Below the pieces are notes generated by a model. The model did no database searches, had not been told where the DNA came from, and saw nothing but the letters and a program-made list of their open reading frames with translations. A DNA stretch of 64,000 nt from Terriglobia bacterium (GTDB lineage: Bacteria; Acidobacteriota; Terriglobia; Bryobacterales; UBA6623): contig VXRL01000057.1 of NCBI GenBank assembly GCA_009838515.1, forward strand, positions 24,539-88,538. Direction: 5' to 3'. The position numbers and the translations under genes were made by a program. Below are positions 17,920-26,652 of this stretch, in pieces (position 1 is the stretch's first letter; each line of letters opens with the position of its first letter).

Positions 17920-19827
17920 CTACCGAAGCGCCGGAACCGCGGACTGCACGTCAACCAGCGCCTCGGTCCAATGCCTCAGTTCATGCTCTCTGAAGGCGAC
18001 GTGAGCGGTCAGCACCGCTGGTCCCCTGCCTCGCTCGGGCGCGGTCACACGGAACCGGACCCGCTCCTCCTGGCGCGGGCCGACATGCACCTCGGCAAAC
18101 GCTGGCACGCACCGCCAGCCGTTGGGCACTTGCGGCTCGATCCGGAACGTCTCTGCTTCGGGCAGGTGGTTCAGGATCACGCCGTAAAGGTCGAATTCCG
18201 ATCCCGCGACCGCGCGCTGCCCGTACGGGTAGAAGCGCACCCACTGCTCGTCGATGCCGAAATTGGGATCCTCCCACGGAACCAGCTCCGCGATCACGCG
18301 CTTCTTCTCTTCCAACACCTCCCGCATCGTCGCGAGCTGTTGTTGGTCATAGCGAAAGACTTCTTCGATGTGCTGATTCACCAGCCAGTAGTCCCCCTCC
18401 ATCGCCTCGATCTTGTCCAGGCAGCGGAAATGCCCGAGCCCAGGGTGTAGCAGGTGGCGATTCAGCAGGCAATAGTCGTCCAGCCCGGAAGGGCTGAACG
18501 AGTCTCCGATGAAGAAGTAGCGCTCGCCGTTGTCGCGCCTGACATCGAGTCCGCCGTGATAGATCGCTTGGCCAGGAAAGTAGGTGTAATGGAATTCGAA
18601 CTCGTGCCAACGCAGTGTTTGCCCCTCGGACAGTCCCGAGACCGGCCTGATCGGCCGGGCGGTCATGGCCGGCATGTGGTACGCCGCGGGGCGCTCTAGA
18701 ATGTCCCGGATCTCCTCTCCGGCGTAGACCGGCACGGACTCCTCGGAGGCCATGGCCTGCACGAAATCGGTGTGGTCGTCATGAAAGTGCGTGACGAAAA
18801 TGCCCTCGAGGCGGTTGAACACGCGGCGGCGCTTCAAGCGCTGCACCCAGCGCATGACATCCTCGCTGCCGCAATCGATCAAGAATGCCGCCTTGGTGTC
18901 AGAAACGAGCAGGCGCGAAGTGCCGAACTTGTACCACCACCGCGGGGCCGTTTGGCGCAGCTTCACGGCCATCGGCATCCATTCGATCTCTTCGCTGCCG
19001 AGGATGCGGCGGGCCCGGCTGAGCAGGTTCTCCTCGCCCCAATACCAGCGCAGCGCGTCCGTCCGGAAGTAGGCCCGGAACAGCCGCCGAATCCGTTCGG
19101 ACAGCAATTCGATGTCGCGCGCCGGATTGAGCAAGACAGGCCCGCGAGCGGGCACCACGACATCCGGCTCGGCGGCCTTTAGCTTCGCGAGGCTGCGGAG
19201 CAGGTCGGCAGACCGGGCGGCGTAGCCATGGTAACCACGCGTCTCGGTCTCTTCAATGGAGTCCTGCAGGCTATAGAGGTCGAAGATCCGCCCGCCCTCG
19301 TAGATCAGATCGCCGGTGAAAGCGATCCGGCGGCCATCCAGCTCGAGCAGGTAGGAGACTGCGCCCCGAGTGTAGCCGGGGGTGTCGAGCACCTTGATCG
19401 AAAGACCGCGCCATTCGAACGAGCGCCCGCCGCTGGCGGCCTCATGCACGTAGAGGTCGGAGCCGAGCACCTTAGTCGACTGCTGGGCGTAGTCGTGGAA
19501 CCTAGTGCCTCGAAACTCGCTCCAAAAGCCCTCGGCGTTACTGATCAGCGGGAGTTCGGCTGCGGGAGCGACCACCATCGCACCGTCGTTCGCTAGAGTC
19601 ACCCCGGCCCAGGCTACGTCCCTACGGTGGTGCGTCAGGAACACTGTTTCGACGTCGCGCAGCGTTCCTTTCGGGTCGCCGTAGAATGCGATTCGAGATC
19701 CCTCTCGATAGATCGAGACCCCGTTGACGCCGCCTTGCGATGCCACGACGAGCTCCGACGGCAGTTGATTGTCGTCGCCGCACGAGCAACACCACAGCGT
19801 TAGGCCGATGACGCACCACCGCGCCAT
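17920..19827 (-). CDS. Tandem metallo-beta-lactamase-fold lipoprotein
   Basis: A 635-residue exported protein with two metallo-beta-lactamase-like halves. The start at 19827 gives a signal ending in TLWCCSCGDD, likely a lipobox; an in-frame ATG at 19878 is possible. In the first half the metal motif is degraded (LTHHRRDVAW instead of THxHxDH), although TGDLIYEGG is kept. The second half has a complete site: VTHFHDDHTDF, the late GDSFSPSG, and further histidines. A C-terminal beta-sandwich-like segment ends the chain. The second domain is probably the hydrolase and the first a structural or regulatory copy. The substrate is unknown. Confidence 0.72.
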   Translation of the reverse strand: MARWCVIGLTLWCCSCGDDNQLPSELVVASQGGVNGVSIYREGSRIAFYGDPKGTLRDVETVFLTHHRRDVAWAGVTLANDGAMVVAPAAELPLISNAEGFWSEFRGTRFHDYAQQSTKVLGSDLYVHEAASGGRSFEWRGLSIKVLDTPGYTRGAVSYLLELDGRRIAFTGDLIYEGGRIFDLYSLQDSIEETETRGYHGYAARSADLLRSLAKLKAAEPDVVVPARGPVLLNPARDIELLSERIRRLFRAYFRTDALRWYWGEENLLSRARRILGSEEIEWMPMAVKLRQTAPRWWYKFGTSRLLVSDTKAAFLIDCGSEDVMRWVQRLKRRRVFNRLEGIFVTHFHDDHTDFVQAMASEESVPVYAGEEIRDILERPAAYHMPAMTARPIRPVSGLSEGQTLRWHEFEFHYTYFPGQAIYHGGLDVRRDNGERYFFIGDSFSPSGLDDYCLLNRHLLHPGLGHFRCLDKIEAMEGDYWLVNQHIEEVFRYDQQQLATMREVLEEKKRVIAELVPWEDPNFGIDEQWVRFYPYGQRAVAGSEFDLYGVILNHLPEAETFRIEPQVPNGWRCVPAFAEVHVGPRQEERVRFRVTAPERGRGPAVLTAHVAFREHELRHWTEALVDVQSAVPALR

Positions 19828-20015
19828 CCTCGTGGTTACCCGAACGTCTCCGGTCTCGTGGTGCATTGGTCGGCTCATCGCCCGGCGGACGCCATCCCAC
19901 GGGCCACGTCCACGATCCTAGCAGTCCCCTCTCTCTCCTCGGGCAACACGGGTCAAGCGCGGCTGCCGACCTCTGCGGGCGCACTAGGATGGGACGTGGG
20001 AGATCGAGACGTGCG

Positions 20016-20669
20016 ATGAGTCAGCCAGCCGCAGGATCGGAACTCGCGCCAGGTCTATCCCGGGGCCATGACGGCAACGCTCGTTGTTTTTGGGGCGCTG
20101 GAGATCGGGACTACGCGGACTACCACGATCACGAGTGGGGAGTGCCGACCGACAACGATCTGACCCTGTTCGAGAAGATCTGTCTTGAAGGTTTTCAGTC
20201 TGGGCTCTCGTGGCTGACGATCCTGCGCAAGCGCGACAACTTCCGGGAGGCCTTTGATGGCTTCGACTTCGAGCGAGTCGCGGAGTTTGCCGACGCAGAT
20301 GTCGAGCGTCTGCTGGGGAATGCCGGCATCGTGCGACATCGCGGGAAGATTCGCTCCACGATCAACAACGCCAAGAGGGCCCGCGAGCTGGCCGGCGAGA
20401 CAGGCTCGTTGGCTAGGTATTTCTGGAGTTGGGAGCCTTCCCCGCAGTCGCGCCCTCCCTGCCTGGACTACGACACCTTGCTCTCGCTGACCAAGACGCC
20501 CGAGTCCACCGCTATGTCGAGAGATCTCAAGCGGCGGGGCTGGACATTCGTCGGACCGACAACTGCGTATGCGTTCATGCAGGCGATGGGACTAGTGAAT
20601 GACCACATCGAAGGTTGCTACGTCAGGTCACGGATCGAGCGGTTGCGGGCAGTCTTTCCGCGGCCATAG
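20016..20669 (+). CDS. tag: DNA-3-methyladenine glycosylase I
   Basis: A 217-residue base-excision repair enzyme that removes 3-methyladenine from alkylated DNA. ARCFWGAG...YADYHDHEWG contains the zinc-binding Cys and His and the base-pocket Glu of the TagI family; LFEKICLEGFQSGLSWLTIL and FVGPTTAYAFMQAMGLVNDH are further family blocks. The final HIEGCYVR supplies the last zinc ligands. The start at 20016 is chosen because the frame upstream overlaps the divergent gene and shows no homology. Confidence 0.92.
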   Translation: MSQPAAGSELAPGLSRGHDGNARCFWGAGDRDYADYHDHEWGVPTDNDLTLFEKICLEGFQSGLSWLTILRKRDNFREAFDGFDFERVAEFADADVERLLGNAGIVRHRGKIRSTINNAKRARELAGETGSLARYFWSWEPSPQSRPPCLDYDTLLSLTKTPESTAMSRDLKRRGWTFVGPTTAYAFMQAMGLVNDHIEGCYVRSRIERLRAVFPRP

Positions 20670-20830
20670 GCGACCACGGATTTGATCGGGCCGAGAAGAT
20701 TGCCTCGGCAGACAGCGATGATTCTGCATGAGCCCGTGCGGCGGCGCGTTTCGCGTTGGACGAGTTGTTGTGGGCTAGGGAACCACTCTAAGCACTAGCG
20801 GAACTGACCCGTAAGGAACAGGACAAAAGT

Positions 20831-20860
20831 TTGACCACCAATCCGCCGTACAGGTATTTT
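20831..20860 (+). promoter_or_regulatory. Promoter giving a near-leaderless DUF433 transcript
   Basis: TTGACC (20831-20836) and TATTTT (20855-20860) are separated by 18 bases. The ATG of the next gene is at 20866, only five bases past the -10 hexamer, so transcription would start at or beside the initiation codon. No Shine-Dalgarno sequence is seen there, which fits a leaderless message. Confidence 0.4.
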
Positions 20861-20865
20861 GAAGC

Positions 20866-21093
20866 ATGAATCTCTTGGACCGCATCACCTTGGAGCCCGA
20901 TAAGAGAAGTGGCAAGCCTTGCATTCGCGGGCTTAGGATCACTGTGCACGACATCCTTGAATATTTGGCATCCGGGATGACGGAAGCGGAAATCTTAGCG
21001 GATTTGCCCGATCTGGAGCGCGAAGACATACGGGCGGCACTGGCATTCGCGGCGGAGCGTGAGCGCAGGTTCGTTTCGATTCCGACCGGATGA
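20866..21093 (+). CDS. DUF433 antitoxin-like protein
   Basis: A 75-residue protein of the DUF433 family: RITLEPDKRSGKPCIRGLRI, then TVHDILEYLASGMTEAEIL, and DLEREDIRAALAFAA. These small winged-helix proteins are usually encoded directly upstream of a PIN-like DUF5615 toxin and are thought to act as antitoxins. Here the next frame starts in the expected coupled position (ATGA at 21090-21093), but is cut to a stub. The gene appears intact and full length. Confidence 0.8.
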   Translation: MNLLDRITLEPDKRSGKPCIRGLRITVHDILEYLASGMTEAEILADLPDLEREDIRAALAFAAERERRFVSIPTG

Positions 21094-21182
21094 AGCTCCT
21101 CTTCGACGAAAACAAGTTCGCCTTGCGGGAGGATTTCTGCGGACTCGGGCCGCGGCCACGACACCCACCGCCATCCGCCTGA
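21090..21182 (+). pseudogene. Remnant of a DUF5615 PIN-like toxin
   Basis: The frame begins MKLLFDEN, the conserved start of DUF5615 PIN-like toxins with the first acidic residue, but departs from the family after eight residues and stops after 30 codons. In a shifted frame the downstream DNA reads ISADSGRGHDTH and PPERMRS, faintly like later toxin blocks, which suggests a frameshift plus decay. Its ATG overlaps the DUF433 stop by four bases, as in intact pairs. Confidence 0.6.
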
Positions 21183-21276
21183 GCGCATGCGCTCGCGCGA
21201 CAGATGCAATGGCTCCCCAGAGCAGTCCGTGCTACCGAGGGCACCGTCGGACCCCAGAATCGCGGATCATGTACGC

Positions 21277-22554
21277 ATGAATCGACGTCAATTCCTCGGC
21301 ACGGGCGGTTCCCTTGCTGCCGCCGCACAGTTGTCCGCGCAAACCAACGAGAGGATCGAGCGCGACCGCCAAGTGGCACTCTCGATCCTGAAGCCCAGCC
21401 AACGGGATCTCGCCTACGGCTTGGCTCTGCACGAAGAATCGCTTGTCTTCGACGCCTACGGCTTTTCACCTAGAGCAGCCGTTGATGGCGACGCCCTGCG
21501 CAAACTAGCCGAAGATGGCGGATCGGACATCGAGCTGCGGGACCGCAGCGAGGATATGGCGATGACACGGGCCGCCACGGTCGCTGCCGAGCGCGAGGAG
21601 TTCATCCGGGCCTGGAATGCAGCCGGCATGACCTGCATCTTTCAGAACTGCGGCGAAGAGAGCAGCGACCCACTGCGGTTAATCAAACGCCTAGCCCGCT
21701 TCACATACCTGACGGATCATCTGGACGGCGTCCTGAGCCGCACGGTCAGTCCAGAGGGAGTCGAACAAGCCCACGCAGACGGGGTGGGTTGCCTCTACTT
21801 CACTGGCAACGGCGTGCCTCTGACGCAGCAATGGGTCTCGGTCGAGGATGAACTGCGCTACGTGCGGATCTTCTTTCAGCTCGGGATCCGCATGATGCAC
21901 GTCACGTATAACCGGCGAAACCGGCTCGGCGATGGCTGTGCCGAGACGGCGAACGGCGGCCTGAGCGACTTCGGCCGCGCCGCCGTCGCCGAGATGAACC
22001 GAATCGGGGTGATCGTAGACGTGGCCCACTCTGGGTGGCAAACCAGCCTCGACGCCGCGCGAGCTTCCGCCAAGCCGATGGTTGCCAGCCACACCACCTG
22101 CGCGGGGCTCTACCGTCACATTCGCTCCAAACCGGACGAGGTGATGAGGGCGATCGCAGACACTGATGGTCTCGTCGGCATCTGCTGCATTTCGCGCTTC
22201 CTGCGGCGGAGCGGAGACATCCAAGCGCTGTTGGACCATATCGACTACGCCGTCAAGCTGCTTGGCTCCGACCACGTGGCGATCGGCACGGATTTCGCCT
22301 ACCGCTCGCAATTCACAGAGGCCGAAGCGCGCAAGCTGCCGAGGACAGGCCCAAGACGAACACGTTTCGCCGCCCTGTGGCCGGAAGACGATTTCGTCAC
22401 AGATGCTTCCATGACGCAGAGCCTGGCCTGGACCAACTGGCCGCTGTTCACCGTTGGCATGGTACAGCGAGGCTATTCCGACGAGTCCATTCGCAAGATC
22501 TTGGGCGGAAACGTGCTGAGGGTAGCTCGCGCCGCGCTGGGAAGTGGAGCCTAA
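21277..22554 (+). CDS. Membrane dipeptidase (M19) family protein, exported
   Basis: A 425-residue protein with a Tat-like start (MNRRQFLGTGGSLAAAA). The renal-dipeptidase TIM barrel is recognised from VIVDVAHSGW, VASHTTCAGL and the late GSDHVAIGTDFAYRS. However, the N-terminal HxD pair that helps bind the two zinc ions (DGHND in classical members) reads FDAYGFSP here. The protein may therefore hold one metal, use different ligands, or have another activity. The start at 21277 is selected by the signal peptide; the open frame to 21187 is not supported. Its 3' end overlaps the convergent enoyl-CoA hydratase by four bases. Confidence 0.8.
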   Translation: MNRRQFLGTGGSLAAAAQLSAQTNERIERDRQVALSILKPSQRDLAYGLALHEESLVFDAYGFSPRAAVDGDALRKLAEDGGSDIELRDRSEDMAMTRAATVAAEREEFIRAWNAAGMTCIFQNCGEESSDPLRLIKRLARFTYLTDHLDGVLSRTVSPEGVEQAHADGVGCLYFTGNGVPLTQQWVSVEDELRYVRIFFQLGIRMMHVTYNRRNRLGDGCAETANGGLSDFGRAAVAEMNRIGVIVDVAHSGWQTSLDAARASAKPMVASHTTCAGLYRHIRSKPDEVMRAIADTDGLVGICCISRFLRRSGDIQALLDHIDYAVKLLGSDHVAIGTDFAYRSQFTEAEARKLPRTGPRRTRFAALWPEDDFVTDASMTQSLAWTNWPLFTVGMVQRGYSDESIRKILGGNVLRVARAALGSGA

Positions 22555-23339
22555 GTGCCAGTGAACGCCGGCCGCCGCTTTTCCACGAACGCGAGGATTC
22601 CTTCGCGACCGTCGTGAGTGCGCACGGAATCGGCTATAGCGCGCGTCTCCATTTCCATCTGCGTCTCGAGGGACTCGCTGAAGCCACCATGAAGCAGGCG
22701 CTTCGCAGTTCCCAGCGCGCAAGTAGCTCCCTCTGCCAGGCTGCCGGCCAGCGCCTCCGCCTCGGAAACGAGGTCATCGTCGGAAACGACCCGCGAGGCT
22801 AGGCCCCACTCCACAGCCTCGTCAGCCGACAGCACGCGGTTCGTAAGTGCCAGGTCCAGCGCCCGCCGCAGGCCGACCAGGCGCGGGAGGAAGTACGTGG
22901 AGGACCCATCAGGCGTCAGTCCGGCCTTGGTGTATGCCATGGTGAACTTGGCCGATTGCGAGGCTACGACAAGATCACCGGAGATCGCCAGGCTGAAGCC
23001 GCCTCCGGCCGCGAAACCGTGTACGGCACAGACCACCGGGGCGGACTGCCGGGTCAGCCGCGAGACCGCGCCGTGGAGGTAGGTCGTGGTCTCCTTCAGG
23101 TAGGCAGGCAGATCAACGCCGTGCTTGACAAACGCCTTCAAGTCACCGCCACCGCAGAACATCGGTCCGTTGGCCCGGATCAACACCGCTCGGATGTCGG
23201 GGTTCTCATCGCACTCGATCGCTGCCGCCAGCAGCTCGCGGGCAGTCTCGGCGTTGATGACGTTGGCACGGTCAGGTCGGTTCAAGACCAAGTGCGCCAG
23301 GTGGTCCTTGACGCTGAGTTCGATTGAGCTGTAATCCAT
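22551..23339 (-). CDS. Enoyl-CoA hydratase/isomerase family protein
   Basis: A 262-residue crotonase-fold enzyme. HLVLNRPDRANVINAETA, MFCGGGDLKAF and VHGFAAGGGFSLAISGDLVVA form the CoA-binding and oxyanion pocket, and KAGLTPDGSSTYFLPRLVG is the active-site loop, where Asp is present in place of the usual catalytic Glu. This resembles the isomerase/2-ketocyclohexane-hydrolase-like branch. The start at 23339 is preferred over 23372 because homology begins there. It is divergent from the S24 regulator; the M19 gene meets it tail to tail. Confidence 0.82.
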   Translation of the reverse strand: MDYSSIELSVKDHLAHLVLNRPDRANVINAETARELLAAAIECDENPDIRAVLIRANGPMFCGGGDLKAFVKHGVDLPAYLKETTTYLHGAVSRLTRQSAPVVCAVHGFAAGGGFSLAISGDLVVASQSAKFTMAYTKAGLTPDGSSTYFLPRLVGLRRALDLALTNRVLSADEAVEWGLASRVVSDDDLVSEAEALAGSLAEGATCALGTAKRLLHGGFSESLETQMEMETRAIADSVRTHDGREGILAFVEKRRPAFTGT

Positions 23340-23443
23340 GGCCCGAGTGTAACCCGGGGCAAGCGCGGGCACGCCCGGAGCGACGTCGCCTCATGCGGCC
23401 TCGACACGCAAGATCGGCCGGGGCTGCCGGAATATTTTTTCAC

Positions 23444-23482
23444 AAATAGATAATTCTTGGGGGAAATAGATTCCGATATACT
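23444..23482 (+). promoter_or_regulatory. Candidate autoregulated promoter of the S24 regulator
   Basis: AAATAGAT occurs twice (23444-23451 and 23464-23471), exactly 20 bases apart, about two helical turns. The pair lies in an AT-rich island just before TATACT (23477-23482), a good -10 hexamer; TTCTTG (23454-23459) would be a poor -35 at 17 bases, sitting between the repeats. The ATG follows at 23495, so the leader would be only a few bases. The repeats are candidate operators for the repressor-like protein. Confidence 0.45.
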
Positions 23483-23494
23483 GCGGGTAGAGCC

Positions 23495-24226
23495 ATGTCA
23501 GGTCCTGAAATCATCCAGGTCATTCAAGACGCGCTGCACCGCCAAGGCAGCAATCCTAGCCGGTTCGCGAAGGAGAACGGATTCTCCGTCAATGCCATCC
23601 GCTACATCCTCGAGGGTCGGCCGCCGAGCAGCCGTCGCTTGGCAGAAGTCTGTGAAGCGCTCGGCTTGGAGTTCTACGTGGGCCCTCCCCGCGTTCCCGA
23701 AGGCAAGCGCATCGACGTGAGAGAGCTGGCCAACGAGTTGGACCGGCTAGCCATCGAAGCGCGGCGGATCGCGGACGATGTCGAGGGAGCGCCCGCCGAG
23801 ATCGACCAGAACGTCCTGTACGTGTCAGCGCCTCGCTACGAGGTTCAGGCGGCCGCCGGTAGCGGCGAGGAAGTGCTGGATGAGAGTGTCAAGGGGTACC
23901 TAGGCTTCAACAAGACCTGGCTGCGCGAGCGGAACCTGTCTGCCAGCAACCTGGCGGTCATCGAAGTGCGCGGCGACTCGATGGAGCCCACCCTGCACGA
24001 CGGAGACAGCGTCCTGCTGGACATGCGATCGCCGCAACTGAAGGACGGAGGGATCTACACGCTTCGACGAGGTGGCGAATTGCTTGTCAAACGGTTGCGC
24101 CGCCAAGGCGCGAGCTGGCTCATCGTCAGCGACAATCTCTCCTACGCAGTCGAGAGCTTGGACGAGAACGTCGACGTGCTAGGCCGCGTGGTGTGGCTCG
24201 GCCGGACGTTTGCCGACGGCGCCTGA
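23495..24226 (+). CDS. HTH / S24 LexA-like transcriptional regulator
   Basis: A 243-residue protein with an N-terminal helix-turn-helix (about residues 5-60, including FAKENGFSVNAIRYILEGR) and a C-terminal S24 peptidase-like domain. Ser162 in RGDSMEPTL and Lys199 in LLVKRL form the expected Ser-Lys dyad; Ala-Gly at about 121-122 (AAAGSG) could be the self-cleavage site. Such proteins repress phage or SOS-type genes and are inactivated by RecA-stimulated self-cleavage. No prophage genes surround it, so the target may be its own promoter or distant genes. The direct repeats at 23444-23471 are likely operators. Confidence 0.82.
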   Translation: MSGPEIIQVIQDALHRQGSNPSRFAKENGFSVNAIRYILEGRPPSSRRLAEVCEALGLEFYVGPPRVPEGKRIDVRELANELDRLAIEARRIADDVEGAPAEIDQNVLYVSAPRYEVQAAAGSGEEVLDESVKGYLGFNKTWLRERNLSASNLAVIEVRGDSMEPTLHDGDSVLLDMRSPQLKDGGIYTLRRGGELLVKRLRRQGASWLIVSDNLSYAVESLDENVDVLGRVVWLGRTFADGA

Positions 24227-24232
24227 AGCGAC

Positions 24233-25555
24233 CTACCGGTCCACTGGCTGGCCGCCGATGAAGACCGTGTGGATGTCGCGCAGGTTCCGGATGTTCCCCA
24301 AGGGGTTGCTGTTTAGCAGGATCATGTCGGCCACCTTGCCTTCGGCCAGCGTCCCAAAGTCGCGGTCGATTCCGAGCGCCTCCGACGCGTTCTTCGAGAA
24401 CGACACGATCACCTGCATGGGCGTCAGGCCCGCCTCGACCATCAGCTCTGCTTCCCAGTGCTCGAAGTAGCCGGCAAACCGGGCGGGAGGCCCAGTGTCG
24501 GTGCCGAAACCGATCTTGACACCCGCATCGGAGAGGGTCTTGAGGTTGCGCATCGCCATGCGGAAGTTCTCCCGGTTGATCTCTAGTTCCGGATCCGTCT
24601 TCTGTGTGTCTCTAAAGTTGGTGCGCAGTTCGTCCACCAAGCCAGCCTCTACGCTTCGGGTGAAGAACGGATCGGCGAGCCAGTCAGGTGCGTCCGCGTA
24701 CACATACGTGGACTGTTCCCGTGTCAGGGTGGGCGAGTACGTGACGCCCCGGGCCAGCAGTCTGCGAATCAGCCCGCGGTCCACATCGGCATCGCGCACG
24801 CTGTGCACGACCATGTCCAAGCCGGCTTCGACCAACAGCTTGGCGTCGGCAAGTTCGTACAGGTGCGCGACCGCTAGCAGCCCCCGCTCGTGGGCTTGGT
24901 CGATGATGGCCCGGCATACCGACGGTTTGAGCTTTTCGAACGTGCCGTGGTGGCTATCGACCCACATCTTCACCAACTCGGCACCTTTTTCCGCCAACCG
25001 ATCCACGTGCTGCCGCGCCGCGGCTGGTGTTGCGACTTCAAGCGCCAAGCCCTTCACGCCCGGTACGTGGGTGGGGTAGCCGTTTGGAGTCGTAAAGCCA
25101 TGCAGGGCGGTGCGGACTCGGGCCAATCCGGGCAGAGTGCCTCGGTTCACGTCGTTGCGCACACCTAGGACGGCATCCATGTCCGTCCCGAGGCTGGTAG
25201 TCGTCGTCACACCGTAGGAGGCGTAGATCCGCAGGTTGTCGATGACGTTTTCCCGAGAGTAGTGCTCTTGGGACTGCGCCAAGCCCTTGGTCAGCCCGAC
25301 ATGGCCGTGCAAGTTGATAATGCCCGGAACCAAGGTCTTTCCCCGCCCATCGATCACCCGCGGGTCGCCCGAAATCTGGTACGTTCCGCCCTCGCCGATG
25401 ACCGCGATGCGTCCCCCAAGCACAAGCACCGTGGCGTTCAGCGTCGGCGGGCCTCCGCTTCCGTCGACCAAGGTGACGTTTTCAATGACCAGCGGGCGCT
25501 GGGCCGTCAGGACCAGCGGCAACAGCAAGGCCAGAATTCCAACGCGAAGCCGCAT
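24233..25555 (-). CDS. Exported amidohydrolase (imidazolonepropionase-like)
   Basis: A 440-residue amidohydrolase with a signal peptide (LALLLPLVLTAQ). IVDG-type N-terminal (NVTLVDGSGG), GIINLHGHVGL (the HxH metal pair), VKMWVDSHHG (bridging Lys), VAHLYEL and VVHSVRDAD (His ligands) and FGTDTG (catalytic Asp) are all present, so a binuclear metal site should be functional. These exported members often cleave cyclic amides or dipeptides such as prolidase substrates; the specificity here is unknown. It is convergent with the S24 regulator, with stops seven bases apart. Confidence 0.85.
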   Translation of the reverse strand: MRLRVGILALLLPLVLTAQRPLVIENVTLVDGSGGPPTLNATVLVLGGRIAVIGEGGTYQISGDPRVIDGRGKTLVPGIINLHGHVGLTKGLAQSQEHYSRENVIDNLRIYASYGVTTTTSLGTDMDAVLGVRNDVNRGTLPGLARVRTALHGFTTPNGYPTHVPGVKGLALEVATPAAARQHVDRLAEKGAELVKMWVDSHHGTFEKLKPSVCRAIIDQAHERGLLAVAHLYELADAKLLVEAGLDMVVHSVRDADVDRGLIRRLLARGVTYSPTLTREQSTYVYADAPDWLADPFFTRSVEAGLVDELRTNFRDTQKTDPELEINRENFRMAMRNLKTLSDAGVKIGFGTDTGPPARFAGYFEHWEAELMVEAGLTPMQVIVSFSKNASEALGIDRDFGTLAEGKVADMILLNSNPLGNIRNLRDIHTVFIGGQPVDR

Positions 25556-25836
25556 CGCCGTTGGATTCTAGCATGTGCGAGACCGCCCCCGGAGGCTCTG
25601 AGCCTACGGTCGGAGAGCGTAGCCACGAGAGCCTCGGGGAGAGGCACCGAGCAGCCCAGTGGCACCCGCTGCGCGCCTGGGACAGCGATCTGTGCAGTGC
25701 CTCGAGAACCACCCGGTTGGCTGCGAGCGGGCTGGTCGCCAGACTCCGGCTTGGTAAGCTACGACAGGAGCGAGCGAGCTGGACTCCGCCTGCGCCGGAC
25801 TGCTGACGGCTATGCTAGTGCGGATCGGACACATCG

Positions 25837-26652
25837 ATGCTAATTGACACGAACAAGTGCGTTGCCTGCGCAAACTGCGTGCCTGTCTGCCCGATGGGCG
25901 CCATCTACGTAGACCCGGACATAGGCCGCGCTCGGATCAACCAAGACGAGTGCGTCGAATGCGGCACCTGCTTCAGAGGCATGAGCCAAGAGCACCTCAA
26001 TCCCACGATGGTGCGCACGGTGCGCAAGCTCGCGCGACTGTTCCGTTTCCGCTTCGAGCCCGAGCCTGACGTCTGCCCCACGGCTGCTTTCGTGATGAAC
26101 GAATTGGAGATGCCGCGCCTGGTCCGGCAGGTCTTTTCCGACCCGGTCGTGGAACACAAGTCGACCGGCATCAAGGGGCGCGGAACGGAAGAGGTCAAGA
26201 CCAACGACGTCAGTCCGCGAGTCGGCGTGGGCGAGGTCGGGTATACCATCGAGTTCGGCCGGCCGGGCGTAGGGGTCCGCTTCCGCGACATCCAGGAAAT
26301 GACGCTCGAGCTGGCGCGCATGGGGGTGCAGTTCGAGGCCAAGAACCCGATCAGCCACCTGATGACCGACAAGAGCACCGGCCAGATCCGAGCTGACATC
26401 CTTGACGAGAAGATCCTCTCGGCCATTGTCGAGATCAAGACGACACTCGATCAGGTGAAAGCGGTACTAGGCACGGTGGAGGAGGTCAACCGTCGGATCG
26501 ATACCGTGACAGCCGTTGGAATCTCCACCCGCTGTGACGACAGCGGCGAAGAGACGCGGCTGGCTCAGGTCTTGGAAGACTTGGGCTACGGTGCCGAGCG
26601 TGCCAAGACGAACATGGGCCTTGGCAGGCTGACCAACGCGGAGGCCGCATGA
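25837..26652 (+). CDS. Dicluster ferredoxin-type protein with split second cluster motif
   Basis: A 271-residue protein. A standard 4Fe-4S motif CVACANCVPVCP (Cys 8, 11, 14, 18) is followed by CVECGTC (39, 42, 45); the fourth cysteine, in DVCP, comes only at 80, after a 34-residue basic insertion. Residues 95-200 contain TGIKGRGTEEVKTND and a ferredoxin-like fold I do not recognise by name; the rest is helical. It is probably a cytoplasmic electron carrier or an adapter for a partner enzyme. The stop overlaps the start of the next gene by four bases (ATGA), so the two form a coupled operon. No function could be assigned. Confidence 0.75.
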   Translation: MLIDTNKCVACANCVPVCPMGAIYVDPDIGRARINQDECVECGTCFRGMSQEHLNPTMVRTVRKLARLFRFRFEPEPDVCPTAAFVMNELEMPRLVRQVFSDPVVEHKSTGIKGRGTEEVKTNDVSPRVGVGEVGYTIEFGRPGVGVRFRDIQEMTLELARMGVQFEAKNPISHLMTDKSTGQIRADILDEKILSAIVEIKTTLDQVKAVLGTVEEVNRRIDTVTAVGISTRCDDSGEETRLAQVLEDLGYGAERAKTNMGLGRLTNAEAA

